DNA from: Paracoccus everestensis | Lineage (GTDB): Bacteria; Pseudomonadota; Alphaproteobacteria; Rhodobacterales; Rhodobacteraceae | NCBI RefSeq assembly: GCF_021491915.1 | Contig: NZ_CP090836.1 | Span: 2,404,501 to 2,468,500 of the forward strand | Direction: 5' to 3' | DNA length: 64,000 bases | In this document: piece after piece, positions 9,242-17,465 of the stretch | Numbering within the stretch: the first letter of the stretch is position 1 | How the letters are laid out: each line of letters opens with the position of its first letter | The notes under the pieces: model-generated | The model's database searches: none | Told to the model about the DNA's origin: nothing | What the model saw: only the letters and a program-made list of their open reading frames with translations | Made by a program: the position numbers and the translations under genes

Positions 9242-9976
9242 ATGCAGAACGACATCGTGCCCGACATGATCGACGCCTTGCCCATGTGGCGGGTGTCGCT
9301 GCCCAACCGGCCTCTGACGGGCCTGACGGTGCTGGTGGTCGAGGATTCGCGCTTTGCCAGCGAGGCCGTGCGGCTGCTTTGCCTGCGGTCAGGCGCCCGG
9401 ATCCGGCGGGCCGATTGCCTGCGTTCGGCCGCGCGGCACCTGCAAACCTATCGCCCGGCGGTGGTGATCGTCGATCTGGGCCTTCCCGACGGCAATGGCA
9501 CCGACCTGATCCGCCAGATCGCCACGACCGAACCCCGGGTGCCGGTGTTGCTGGGCATATCCGGCGATCCCGACCTGGCTGATACCGCCCTGGCGGCGGG
9601 GGCGGACGGGTTCCTGCCCAAGCCCATCGAAAGCCTGGCCGTGTTCCAGCAGACCATCTTGTCGGCCCTGCCGGTCGAGGCGCGGGGCACCGGCCTGCGC
9701 ATCCTGCCGGATGAGGTGATCCAGCCCGATCCGTCGGGGTTGCGCGACGATCTGGCCCATGTGGCCGAGATCCTGTCCACCGCCCAGGATACGGCGGCGG
9801 TCGATTACATCGCGCATTTCCTGGCGGGCATCGCACGATCCGCCCATGACCCGGTGCTGGAAGCTGCGGCCACGGCCCTGGCCCGCGACCACAATGCAGG
9901 GCATTCCCTGGCAAGTGACCTGGCACGGATCAGCGGGCTGGTGCAGGAAAGGCTGGCCCGCGTCGCCAGCATGTGA
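9242..9976 (+). CDS. Single-REC response regulator with helical C-terminal domain
   Basis: This 244-residue protein has a CheY-like receiver domain at about residues 27-145. The acidic pair is Glu34-Asp35, the phosphoacceptor is Asp78 in VVIVDLGLPDG, and the conserved lysine is Lys127 in FLPKPIE. The remaining 90 or so residues (from about DDLAHVAEILSTAQD to the end) are predicted helical and alanine-rich, without a helix-turn-helix that I can recognise. No histidine kinase gene is adjacent. Output is therefore unknown; the C-terminal part could be an Hpt-like or dimerisation bundle. It is transcribed divergently from mce. Confidence 0.8.
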   Translation: MQNDIVPDMIDALPMWRVSLPNRPLTGLTVLVVEDSRFASEAVRLLCLRSGARIRRADCLRSAARHLQTYRPAVVIVDLGLPDGNGTDLIRQIATTEPRVPVLLGISGDPDLADTALAAGADGFLPKPIESLAVFQQTILSALPVEARGTGLRILPDEVIQPDPSGLRDDLAHVAEILSTAQDTAAVDYIAHFLAGIARSAHDPVLEAAATALARDHNAGHSLASDLARISGLVQERLARVASM

Positions 9977-9982
9977 CGGCTC

Positions 9983-11161
9983 TCAGGCCAGGATGCGCGG
10001 ATTGTCCCCTAGGTCGAGGCCGGGAAAGACGCTGCGTTCCAGCACATCGCGCGGAATGTCGAACAGATCCCGCATGACCCAGGCGGCGTGGGCACGGATA
10101 TCGCGCAAGGGCATCAGGTCGCGCCCGGCATACAGGTCGCCCTCGGCCAGGCCCGGCCAGCCGCCAAGCGCGCGCCCGCCCCGGATGTTGCCGCCCGCCA
10201 CCAGCATCGCGCCCCCGGTGCCGTGATCGGTGCCGCCTGTGCCGTTTTCGCGCACGGTGCGGCCGAATTCCGTCATTGCCAGCACCGTCGTACGCCGCCA
10301 GTTCGCGCCAAGATCGGCGCGCAGCGTCAGGATCGCCGCACCCAGCCGCTGCAGGGCGCGGTCGATCACCGGACCTTGGCGCGCATGGCTGTCCCAGCCC
10401 GATATCGAGAAACTGGCAATGCGCGTCTCGCCATTCAGGCGGTCGGCGGTGAACCGTGCCAGTGCCTGGGCATCGCGGGTGGGGCCGTCGTCGGTATCGA
10501 CCCGGACAAGATCGTCGTTGATGATCTCGATGGCCTGTTCGCCCGCTGGCCGGAACAGCGGATCGTCGTGCCAGACATGGGCCAGCAGCCTTTGACCCTG
10601 CGCCGACAGGCGAAAGCGCGTCTGGGGTGCCCAGCTTTTGGCGGGTGCGGCGCCGTCCAGGATGCGCATATCATCCAGGCCCACCGAATAGGCGGTTTCC
10701 GATTGCACCCCCGGCATGGCCTGCAACAGCCGGTTCAGCCAGCCGTCGCGCAGGCGCATGGCCTCCACGTCGGTGCCGGTCCCCGCTTCCAGCATATCTT
10801 GGCCGTCGAAATGGCTGCGCTTGTCGCGATATGGGGTGGATACGGCAGGCGCAAAGGCCAGCTCGCCCGCCTGCCACAAGGGCATCAGCGGGGCCAGCGC
10901 CGGGTGCAGGGCGAAGAACCCGTCCAGGTCATGCGCGCCCCCTTCCGGCCCCGTCGACAGGGTCTTGCGCAAGGTTCGCAGGCTGGGATCGCCATAAGGC
11001 TGGAACACGTCCAGCCCATCCATCGCGCCACGCAGGATGATGACGACCAGGCGGTTGTCGCCCGGCATGGAGGCAAAGGCGATGGGGGACAGCAGCGGAT
11101 GGGCCGCGGCCGAACAGCCGATCAGGGCCGTGGATTTCAGGAACAGGCGGCGGGACAGCAT
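9983..11161 (-). CDS. DUF1501 family exported protein (Tat signal)
   Basis: This 392-residue protein starts MLSRRLFLKSTALIG, a twin-arginine (SRRLFLK) signal sequence. The body begins RLVVIILRGAMDGLDVF and includes MTEFGRTVRENGTGGTDHGTG. That is the metal-site region that places DUF1501 proteins in the alkaline-phosphatase/sulfatase-like superfamily. The function is not established. It follows the DUF1800 gene by 4 bp, and the two are a conserved pair in many bacteria. They are presumably cotranslated and work together in the periplasm. Confidence 0.85.
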   Translation of the reverse strand: MLSRRLFLKSTALIGCSAAAHPLLSPIAFASMPGDNRLVVIILRGAMDGLDVFQPYGDPSLRTLRKTLSTGPEGGAHDLDGFFALHPALAPLMPLWQAGELAFAPAVSTPYRDKRSHFDGQDMLEAGTGTDVEAMRLRDGWLNRLLQAMPGVQSETAYSVGLDDMRILDGAAPAKSWAPQTRFRLSAQGQRLLAHVWHDDPLFRPAGEQAIEIINDDLVRVDTDDGPTRDAQALARFTADRLNGETRIASFSISGWDSHARQGPVIDRALQRLGAAILTLRADLGANWRRTTVLAMTEFGRTVRENGTGGTDHGTGGAMLVAGGNIRGGRALGGWPGLAEGDLYAGRDLMPLRDIRAHAAWVMRDLFDIPRDVLERSVFPGLDLGDNPRILA

Positions 11162-11165
11162 CGCG

Positions 11166-12512
11166 TCATCTCCGGTTGAAATCGGGCGAGGCGAGGATCA
11201 GGGCCAGCCCCTCGGCCGGGCTTTCGGCGCGCGGCACGGCCTGGCGCAGCGTATCGGGCGCCGTGTCCCCAAGGGCGGTCTGAAGCACATCGCGGGGGTC
11301 GGGCAGGTCCGGGCGCAGCTTGGGCAGCCGGCGCATCGCCCAGTCGATCCGCCCGGCCAGCCCCTGCGCGGTAACCCAGGCCGCCGCATCCTCGGGCCAG
11401 CCGTCGGGACCGCGCGGGCTGCCCCATCTCATGCCCATTCCCGCCATGCCGCTCAGCAGTTGGTTCTGAAAGACGGGTTGGTCCAGTGCCATGATGTTTC
11501 CGGGCCGGATGCCACAGGCGCGCAACGCCGCCACGATGTAATCGAAGGGCTGGCGGACCTTCTGCCGGAAACAGTCTTGCAGTTCCGGTGCTTCTGCCAG
11601 GGCCAGATAAAGGGACGGCAGATCGCCCCCGCTGTCCCGGAAAACCTGGGCCAGCCGCTTGACCAGGCTGTCGGGCGGATCGTCGGACACGAAATGCACT
11701 GCCAGCTTGCGCGCGATGTGCCGGGCAGTCGCCAGATGGTCCGCAAGGTCATGGATCGCCTGCAGGATTGCCCCCTGCCCTTCGCCCCGGTGATAGGTCT
11801 TGCCCAGAACCTGAAAGGCGCCCGGCTCTGCCCAGTTCTTGTTGAAGAATGCCGTGGCGTCCCGGTTCGGCCGGAAGGTGAGGCCGGTCAACAGCAGCGC
11901 CAGTTGCCGCACGTCGCGCTGAGAATAGCCGGACCCGGCCCCCAGGCTGTGCAATTCGATCATTTCCCGAGCCAGGTTTTCATTGACGCCGCGCCCGCGC
12001 TTGCCTGCCGGGGAACTTGGCCCGACCGAAAGCGCCTGGTCCAGATAGGCGATCATCCGGGGATGGGTTTCGGCGGCAACCATCAGATCGGCGAAACGGC
12101 CCGACAGGTGCGGGCGGATCGCCTCGTCCACAAAGGCGGCGGCGGAAATGCTGTCGAACAGGTTGCCCGCCGTGACGGTGAAGTGATCGGCCCAGAACTG
12201 GACCAGCCGTTCGCCAAAGCCGCCGTCGCCCACCGCCCGCGCAACCCTGATCCGGGGCGCACGCAGGCCGATGTCGCGCATGATGTCCTTTACCGCCTGC
12301 AAGGCCGCCGGGTCTTGCTGCGCGCCCTGGCGGTTCAGGTCGGCATAGCGCGCGCGGTGGGGCAGGTAATCGCGCGCCATCGAAAAGGCATCGCCGTCCG
12401 GAGCGGCGGATGCCACCGATTCGACCCAAGCCACCGGATCGGCGGGCGGATCGGCCCAGGGCGACAGTCCATAGCCAAGCCGGATCGCGGCCAGTTCGGG
12501 ATATGCCGGCAT
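11166..12512 (-). CDS. DUF1800 family protein
   Basis: This 448-residue protein begins MPAYPELAAIRLGYGLSPW. Family landmarks include QFWADHFTV, NENLAREMIELHSLG and FNKNWAEPGAFQVLGKTY. In the family, the first residues form a conserved RLGYG box near the N-terminus and the LAREMIELH block is nearly invariant. There is no obvious signal peptide, whereas its partner DUF1501 has a Tat signal. Biochemical function is unknown. It lies directly upstream of the DUF1501 gene, 4 bp apart. Confidence 0.85.
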   Translation of the reverse strand: MPAYPELAAIRLGYGLSPWADPPADPVAWVESVASAAPDGDAFSMARDYLPHRARYADLNRQGAQQDPAALQAVKDIMRDIGLRAPRIRVARAVGDGGFGERLVQFWADHFTVTAGNLFDSISAAAFVDEAIRPHLSGRFADLMVAAETHPRMIAYLDQALSVGPSSPAGKRGRGVNENLAREMIELHSLGAGSGYSQRDVRQLALLLTGLTFRPNRDATAFFNKNWAEPGAFQVLGKTYHRGEGQGAILQAIHDLADHLATARHIARKLAVHFVSDDPPDSLVKRLAQVFRDSGGDLPSLYLALAEAPELQDCFRQKVRQPFDYIVAALRACGIRPGNIMALDQPVFQNQLLSGMAGMGMRWGSPRGPDGWPEDAAAWVTAQGLAGRIDWAMRRLPKLRPDLPDPRDVLQTALGDTAPDTLRQAVPRAESPAEGLALILASPDFNRR

Positions 12513-12529
12513 TCGCGCCCCCTTGCAGT

Positions 12530-12547
12530 GCGGGGGCGATCCCCCGC
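12530..12547. terminator. GC hairpin between aspS and DUF1800
   Basis: GCGGGGG (12530-12536) and CCCCCGC (12541-12547) form a perfect 7-bp stem with loop CGAT. It lies 35 bp downstream of the aspS stop and about 18 bp upstream of the DUF1800 start on the minus strand. No U-tract follows, so termination strength is uncertain. Confidence 0.4.
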
Positions 12548-12581
12548 GCCAAGGTTATGCACGCAAAGGGCGAATGTCAGA

Positions 12582-14357
12582 TCACTCTTTCGGCAGGGGG
12601 CGCAGGCGCAGGTCGCGCAACTGTTCGTTGGTGGGTTCGGAGGGCGCGCCCATCATCAGATCCTCGGCCCGCTGGTTCATCGGGAACATGATGACCTGAC
12701 GGATGTTCGCCTCGTCCGCCAGCAGCATCACGATCCGGTCGATGCCGGCGGCACAGCCCCCGTGCGGCGGCGCGCCATAGCGGAAGGCCTTGACCATGCC
12801 GCCGAAACGTTTTTCCACCTCGGACGCCGGATAGCCCGCCAGTTCGAAGGCCTTGAACATGATTTCCGGCTTGTGGTTGCGGATCGCGCCCGAAATCAGT
12901 TCATAGCCGTTGCAGGCGAGGTCGTATTGATAGCCCTTGACCTGCAAGGGGTCGCCGTTCAGCGCATCAAGCCCACCCTGCGGCATCGAGAACGGGTTGT
13001 GGCTGAAGTCGATCCTGCCGTCGTCGGTCTTCTCGTACATCGGGAAATCGACGATCCAGGCGAACTTGAACTGGTTTTCCTGCGTCAGGCCAAGCTCTCG
13101 GCCGATCTCGTTGCGGGCGCGGCCCGCAACGGCCTCGAACTGCTCGGGCTTGCCGCCCAGGAAGAAGACGGCATCGCCCTCGCCCAAGCCAAGCTGTTGG
13201 CGGATCGCCTCGGTCGGCTCGACGCCCAAGGCCTTGGCGATGGGGCCGGCAGCCTCGGTCGAACCATCCTCGGCCTTCCGCCAGAAGATATAGCCCATCC
13301 CAGGCAATCCTTCGCGTTGTGCGAAGGCGTTCATGCGGTCGGCGAACTTGCGGCTGCCGCCGGTGGGGGCGGGAATGGCACGGACCTCGGTGCCTTCCTG
13401 CTCCAGCAGCTTGGCGAAGATGCCGAAGCCCGAGCCGCGGAAATGATCGCTGACGACCTGCATCTCGATCGGGTTACGCAGGTCGGGCTTGTCGCTGCCG
13501 TATTTCAGCAGGGCTTCCGCATACGGGATGCGCGGCCAGTCGGCATCGACCGGGCGGCCGCCCCCGAATTCCTCGAATAGCCCTTGGATGACGGGCTGGA
13601 TCGCGGCGAAGACATCCTCCTGGTCCACAAAGGACATTTCCAGGTCGAGCTGGTAGAAGTCGGTGGGGCTGCGGTCTGCGCGCGGGTCTTCGTCCCGGAA
13701 GCAGGGCGCGATCTGGAAATACTTGTCGAAGCCCGCGACCATGATCAGCTGCTTGAACTGCTGGGGGGCCTGCGGCAGGGCATAGAACTTGCCCGGATGC
13801 AGGCGCGAAGGCACCAGGAAGTCGCGCGCGCCTTCGGGGGACGACGCGGTGATGATCGGCGTCTGGAATTCGGTGAAGCCCTGGTCCCACATCCGGTTGC
13901 GGATCGACCGCACCACCTGCGACCGCAGCATGATGTTGTTGTGCAGCGACTCGCGCCGCAGATCCAGGAAGCGATAGGCGAGGCGCGTTTCCTCGGGGTA
14001 TTCTTGGTCGCCGAAGACCGGCAGGGGCAGTTCGTCCGAAGGCCCCAGAACCTCTAGGTCGGTGGCATAGACCTCGATCGCGCCGGTGGGCAGCTTGGGA
14101 TTGACCAGCGACGCATCGCGCAGCTTCACGCGGCCGTCGATGCGGATAACGGTTTCGGCGCGCAAGCGGTCCATCGCGGCAAGGACCGGGCTGTCGCTGT
14201 CGGCCAGCACCTGGGTCATGCCGTAATGGTCGCGCAGATCGACGAACAGCACGCCGCCATGGTCGCGAACCCGATGGACCCAGCCCGACAGGCGGACGGT
14301 TTCCCCGGCATGGGCGGCGGTCAGATCGCCGCAGGTATGGCTGCGATAGGCGTGCAT
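12582..14357 (-). CDS. aspS: Aspartate--tRNA(Asp/Asn) ligase
   Basis: This is a class II aminoacyl-tRNA synthetase, 591 residues, bacterial length. The N-terminal anticodon-binding OB domain is visible in [15 protein letters not shown]. Class II motif 2 is [20 protein letters not shown] and motif 3 lies in [11 protein letters not shown]. The histidine in VRDHGG (His33) is the residue type linked with non-discriminating AspRS. Such enzymes also charge tRNA-Asn for amidation by GatCAB. That reading is inference, since gatCAB is not in the window. No gene is close enough upstream to be an obvious operon partner. Confidence 0.95.
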   Translation of the reverse strand: MHAYRSHTCGDLTAAHAGETVRLSGWVHRVRDHGGVLFVDLRDHYGMTQVLADSDSPVLAAMDRLRAETVIRIDGRVKLRDASLVNPKLPTGAIEVYATDLEVLGPSDELPLPVFGDQEYPEETRLAYRFLDLRRESLHNNIMLRSQVVRSIRNRMWDQGFTEFQTPIITASSPEGARDFLVPSRLHPGKFYALPQAPQQFKQLIMVAGFDKYFQIAPCFRDEDPRADRSPTDFYQLDLEMSFVDQEDVFAAIQPVIQGLFEEFGGGRPVDADWPRIPYAEALLKYGSDKPDLRNPIEMQVVSDHFRGSGFGIFAKLLEQEGTEVRAIPAPTGGSRKFADRMNAFAQREGLPGMGYIFWRKAEDGSTEAAGPIAKALGVEPTEAIRQQLGLGEGDAVFFLGGKPEQFEAVAGRARNEIGRELGLTQENQFKFAWIVDFPMYEKTDDGRIDFSHNPFSMPQGGLDALNGDPLQVKGYQYDLACNGYELISGAIRNHKPEIMFKAFELAGYPASEVEKRFGGMVKAFRYGAPPHGGCAAGIDRIVMLLADEANIRQVIMFPMNQRAEDLMMGAPSEPTNEQLRDLRLRPLPKE

Positions 14358-14419
14358 GGTCGTTCCCCGAATTATCCGCGCCCCGCATCAAGCGCGGCAA
14401 GGTCGGGAAGTCAACCGCC

Positions 14420-15076
14420 CTAGAACGGTCGCACCACGTTGCCAGAGTAGAAATAGGCGCCCATGCCGAGGGTGAACAGCAGGTTCCCGGCAAGGGCGTG
14501 CAGCAGCCAGGCCGCCGGAAAGCCGTGCCGCAGATAGGCGCGTGCAAAGATCCAGCCGCCCACAAAGGTCATCACCGCCACGACCGACGACCAATACATC
14601 AGATGCGCGAACGAAAAGATGGCCGCGTTGATGGCAATGGCGCCATGGCCGGATGGAAGCAGCGCGCCATAACGATGAAAGAACAGCGGGCGGAAGATCA
14701 GTTCCTGCGGCAGCGCCGACAGGATCGGGTAAAAGACCCAGATCAGCGGCAGCATCCCTGATCCCAGCATCGGGAACAGCCGTTCGGGATAGGTGAAATA
14801 CAGGATCGCCGTACCTGCCAGAAGGGTCGCCACCGACAGGCCCAGAACCTCCAGCCAGGGCATCCTGCTCCACCCCGTGACAAGGGACCGGAACCCGAAG
14901 CCGCCGGTGCGCCACAGCAGGAACAGACCCACCAGCGAAAAGACCGCCAGGGCCTCGAACAGCAGATGGCCCGGCATGAACAGCGCAATCGCCAGCGGCG
15001 CCCCGATATAAAGCGCCGCGAACTCGATCCCCAGCCAAAGGCGGGGTCTTACCGCGTCAGGCGTGTTTGCAACCAT
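14420..15076 (-). CDS. CPBP-family intramembrane metalloprotease-like protein
   Basis: This membrane protein of 218 residues, from the ATG at 15076, has about six hydrophobic segments. The CPBP (Abi/CAAX-protease-like) motifs are present: PQELIFR at residues 123-129, SFAHLMYW, and a third block near HALAGN. Motif 1 usually reads EExxxR, whereas here the first Glu is Gln124. The second Glu (125) and Arg129 remain. The substrate is unknown. The start overlaps the end of the upstream lysozyme-like gene by 28 bp, indicating coupled translation. Confidence 0.75.
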   Translation of the reverse strand: MVANTPDAVRPRLWLGIEFAALYIGAPLAIALFMPGHLLFEALAVFSLVGLFLLWRTGGFGFRSLVTGWSRMPWLEVLGLSVATLLAGTAILYFTYPERLFPMLGSGMLPLIWVFYPILSALPQELIFRPLFFHRYGALLPSGHGAIAINAAIFSFAHLMYWSSVVAVMTFVGGWIFARAYLRHGFPAAWLLHALAGNLLFTLGMGAYFYSGNVVRPF

Positions 15077-15840
15077 CGCACCCAGTCCGCCCGTGTTCCG
15101 GCAAAGGCATTGAGGTCGGTATTGCCTCGAATGCCCGGCACGATGCCGGTCCCGGTATATTGCCAGAATGCCCACTGCTGGCCGGGATAAGGAACGCTGG
15201 GATGGTTCGCGACCGAACGCAGCCAGAATTCCGCCCGCATATCGCCCAGCCGGTTGTCGCGATAGAAATCGACCGTGGTATAGATGATCGGCCGCTGACC
15301 GTAGTGGCGGCCCACGATGTCCATGAAGATGGAGGCCTGCTGCTTGATCTGCGCGGGCGAAGGCCGATACGGGCAGGTCCGGGAATTGGTCCATTCCAGG
15401 TCGATGACCGGCGGCAGCGATCCGATCTCACGCGGGACCTGGCGGATGAACCATGCCGCCTGCTCTGCCCCGCTGCGGCAGAAATAGTAATAGTGATAGG
15501 CGCCGCGCGGGATCCGGGCTGCTGCGGCCTCTCTCCAGTAGCGGTGGAAGTTGGCGTCGTAATGATCGCCCCCTTCGGTTGCCTTGATAAAGGCAAAGCT
15601 GATCCCCGAGCCACGGACGCGGTTCCAGTCGATGTCCCCTTGCCAGCGCGACACGTCGATGCCGTGGACCGCATGACCATAGGGGTGGCGTCCGCCCCAG
15701 TCATGCGGGGCCGAATCGCCCAGTTGCGGAACGGCGCCGGGACCGGGCGCGGGGCGGTATCCGCCGCGTTCTGGCGTGCGCGCGCAGGCCACCGCCAATA
15801 CCAACATAAAGCCAAGCAATAGCTTAGAAAAAATCCTCAT
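15049..15840 (-). CDS. Glycoside hydrolase family 25 lysozyme-like lipoprotein
   Basis: This is a predicted peptidoglycan N-acetylmuramidase, 263 residues. The N-terminal signal peptide ends LVLAVAC, giving a lipobox cysteine at residue 19. The GH25 fold is shown by HGIDVSRWQGDIDW (catalytic Asp62), SFAFIKATEGGDH, and the DxE pair Asp147-Glu149 in VIDLEW. It ends GNTDLNAFAGT, close to the usual NxDxNxF closing motif. It probably remodels cell wall from the periplasmic face. The 3' end overlaps the CPBP gene. A palindrome lies upstream between its start and the IS630 element. Confidence 0.87.
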   Translation of the reverse strand: MRIFSKLLLGFMLVLAVACARTPERGGYRPAPGPGAVPQLGDSAPHDWGGRHPYGHAVHGIDVSRWQGDIDWNRVRGSGISFAFIKATEGGDHYDANFHRYWREAAAARIPRGAYHYYYFCRSGAEQAAWFIRQVPREIGSLPPVIDLEWTNSRTCPYRPSPAQIKQQASIFMDIVGRHYGQRPIIYTTVDFYRDNRLGDMRAEFWLRSVANHPSVPYPGQQWAFWQYTGTGIVPGIRGNTDLNAFAGTRADWVRWLQTRLTR

Positions 15841-15917
15841 CCTGCCCTCGAATGCCGTCCTGAACCGGATCTTGTTGCGCCCCGCTTATTGCAAAGGCGT
15901 AAAGCAAAGTCACCGGT

Positions 15918-15932
15918 TCGTGACGGTCACGA
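15918..15932. promoter_or_regulatory. Perfect palindrome upstream of the GH25 gene
   Basis: TCGTGAC-G-GTCACGA is a 7+1+7 perfect inverted repeat about 78 bp upstream of the lysozyme gene start. It is typical in size for a dimeric regulator operator. The IS630 element starts 21 bp beyond it. The regulator is unknown. Confidence 0.4.
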
Positions 15933-15953
15933 GTGCGTCAGACGGGTCTTATA

Positions 15954-17109
15954 CCAGCGGCATGAACCATCGACTCTGAAGATGGTTTGCTTTGCGGCCG
16001 ACCTCTGATTCACTCCCTTGCAAGGCGGAGGAGGATCAGGATGGCAGTGGGCATCACACGCACGGACCTTTCAGCATCGGATCTGCGGCGGGAGGCGGCT
16101 CAAGTGAAGGACGCGCGAGCGTCGCGCCGGATGCTTGCGCTGGCGCATGTGCTTGACGGGCGAAGCCGGACGGAAGCGGCACAAAGCTGCGGTATGGATC
16201 GGCAGACGCTGCGTGACTGGGTTCATCGTTACAATGCCGAAGGGCTGGCCGGCCTTGTCGATCGGCCGCTTTCCGGGCGGCCAGCGCGGCTCAGCGCCGA
16301 GCAGATGCGCGAACTTGCCGTGATCGTCGAAACGGGGCCTGACCCGTCGACGGATAAGGTCGTGCGTTGGCGTCGGATTGACCTCTGCAACGTGGTTGAC
16401 CAGCGGTTTGGCATTCGCGTGGCGGAGAGGACCATGAGCGCGATCCTTCACCGGCTCGGCTTTGCGCGTCTCTCAGTCCGGCCGCGCCATCCGCAGGCCG
16501 ATGGCGAAGCGCAAGCGGTATATAAAAAACTTTGCCGAACTGGCGCGCGCAGCCTTGCCTAACGAAGCGCAAGGAAAGCCCTTGGAGATTTGGTTCCAAG
16601 ATGAGGCCAGGGTGGGCCAGCAGGGAACATTGACACGCGTGTGGGCGAGAAAGGGCACACGCCCGCGGGCGCCAAAAGACTGCCGCTACGCCTGGGCCTA
16701 CATCTTCGGGGCGGTCTGCCCGGCCCGCAGGATCGGTGCGGCGCTCGTCATGCCCTACGCGAACACGGAGGCGATGAACGCCCACCTGGCCGAAATCAGC
16801 GGGCAGGTATCGCCCGGTGCACACGCGCTCCTTGTTCTCGATGGCGCCGGCTGGCACAGCTCCACAGACCTCATCATCCCGCCCAACATCAGCCTGCTGC
16901 CACTGCCACCTTACAGTCCGGAACTGAACCCGGTCGAGAACCTCTGGCAGTTCCTCCGTCAGAACACCCTCGCGAACCGGGTCTTCGACAGCTACGACGC
17001 CATTGTCGACGTCTGCTGCGATGCCTGGAACACCCTCCTCGCAATGCCGGAACGCGTCGCTTCAATCACCTCACGCGATTGGGCGCAGGTCAGTGGATAA
17101 TGCCGTTGG
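15954..17109 (+). mobile_element. IS630-family insertion sequence
   Basis: This element of about 1156 bp has terminal inverted repeats CCAGCGGCAT (left) and ATGCCGTTGG (right, reverse complement CCAACGGCAT), nine of ten matching. TA dinucleotides flank both ends (15952-15953 and 17110-17111), the hallmark TA duplication of IS630/Tc1-mariner elements. It inserted between the GH25 gene promoter region and the last bases of the small gene at 17115-17417, damaging neither reading frame. The transposase is split into two frames (see its entry). Confidence 0.87.
16041..17100 (+). pseudogene. IS630 transposase, two overlapping frames
   Basis: The first frame (16041-16562) encodes the helix-turn-helix half, beginning MAVGITRTDLSASDLRREA. 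The second frame (to 17100) encodes the DDE catalytic half with FQDEARV (Asp), VLDGAGWH (Asp) and NPVENLW (Glu). Protein continuity is lost at a run of six A residues (16524-16529): the first frame reads VYKKLCR and the second IKNFAEL. Removing one A would give a continuous KKNFAEL, as in intact relatives. The element is either inactivated by a one-base insertion or expressed by slippage on the A6 run. I label it a pseudogene with that reservation. Confidence 0.82.
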
Positions 17110-17114
17110 TATTA

Positions 17115-17417
17115 CTAGTCGGCAGCCTCGCCCTCGGCCGCGGGTGCGGCTTCGGTGCCGCGCACCTCGCCCTCCTCCATCTGCGGGGTTCCCTCGGGGG
17201 ATACCACGGGCGGCGCCGTGCCATCTGTGCCCTCGGCATTGGTGATGGGCGTTTCAGCGGGCGGGGGCGTGGTGGCGATGCCTTCGTTCTGCTCGTTCGT
17301 GCCGGGCATGAAGACCAGAAAGGCGATAAGCGCGGCCAGCAAGGCCACGGCAATGGCGATCAGTGCGGGCCGGTGCCGGCTGGCGGATCGTTGCGGATTG
17401 TTGTCGTTATGGGACAT
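17115..17417 (-). CDS. Single-pass membrane protein with acidic periplasmic tail
   Basis: This 100-residue protein starts MSHNDNNPQRSASRH at an ATG with GGAG upstream. It has one transmembrane helix (ALIAIAVALLAALIAFLVF, about residues 18-36) and a Pro/Thr/Glu-rich acidic tail ending EGEAAD. The positive N-terminus suggests an N-in, C-out topology. I do not recognise a family. The stop codon is only 5 bp from the IS630 right end, so any native terminator has been displaced. It lies upstream of nothing on its strand except the IS. Confidence 0.6.
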   Translation of the reverse strand: MSHNDNNPQRSASRHRPALIAIAVALLAALIAFLVFMPGTNEQNEGIATTPPPAETPITNAEGTDGTAPPVVSPEGTPQMEEGEVRGTEAAPAAEGEAAD

Positions 17418-17465
17418 GGGTGCATTCTCCGAATGGCTTGGAAAGGCAACGGCAGGACGCAAGGC

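Noticed and set aside
11037..13580. 847-residue open frame on the plus strand
   Set aside because: It runs antisense through DUF1501, DUF1800 and aspS, three recognisable genes, so it is a composition artefact.
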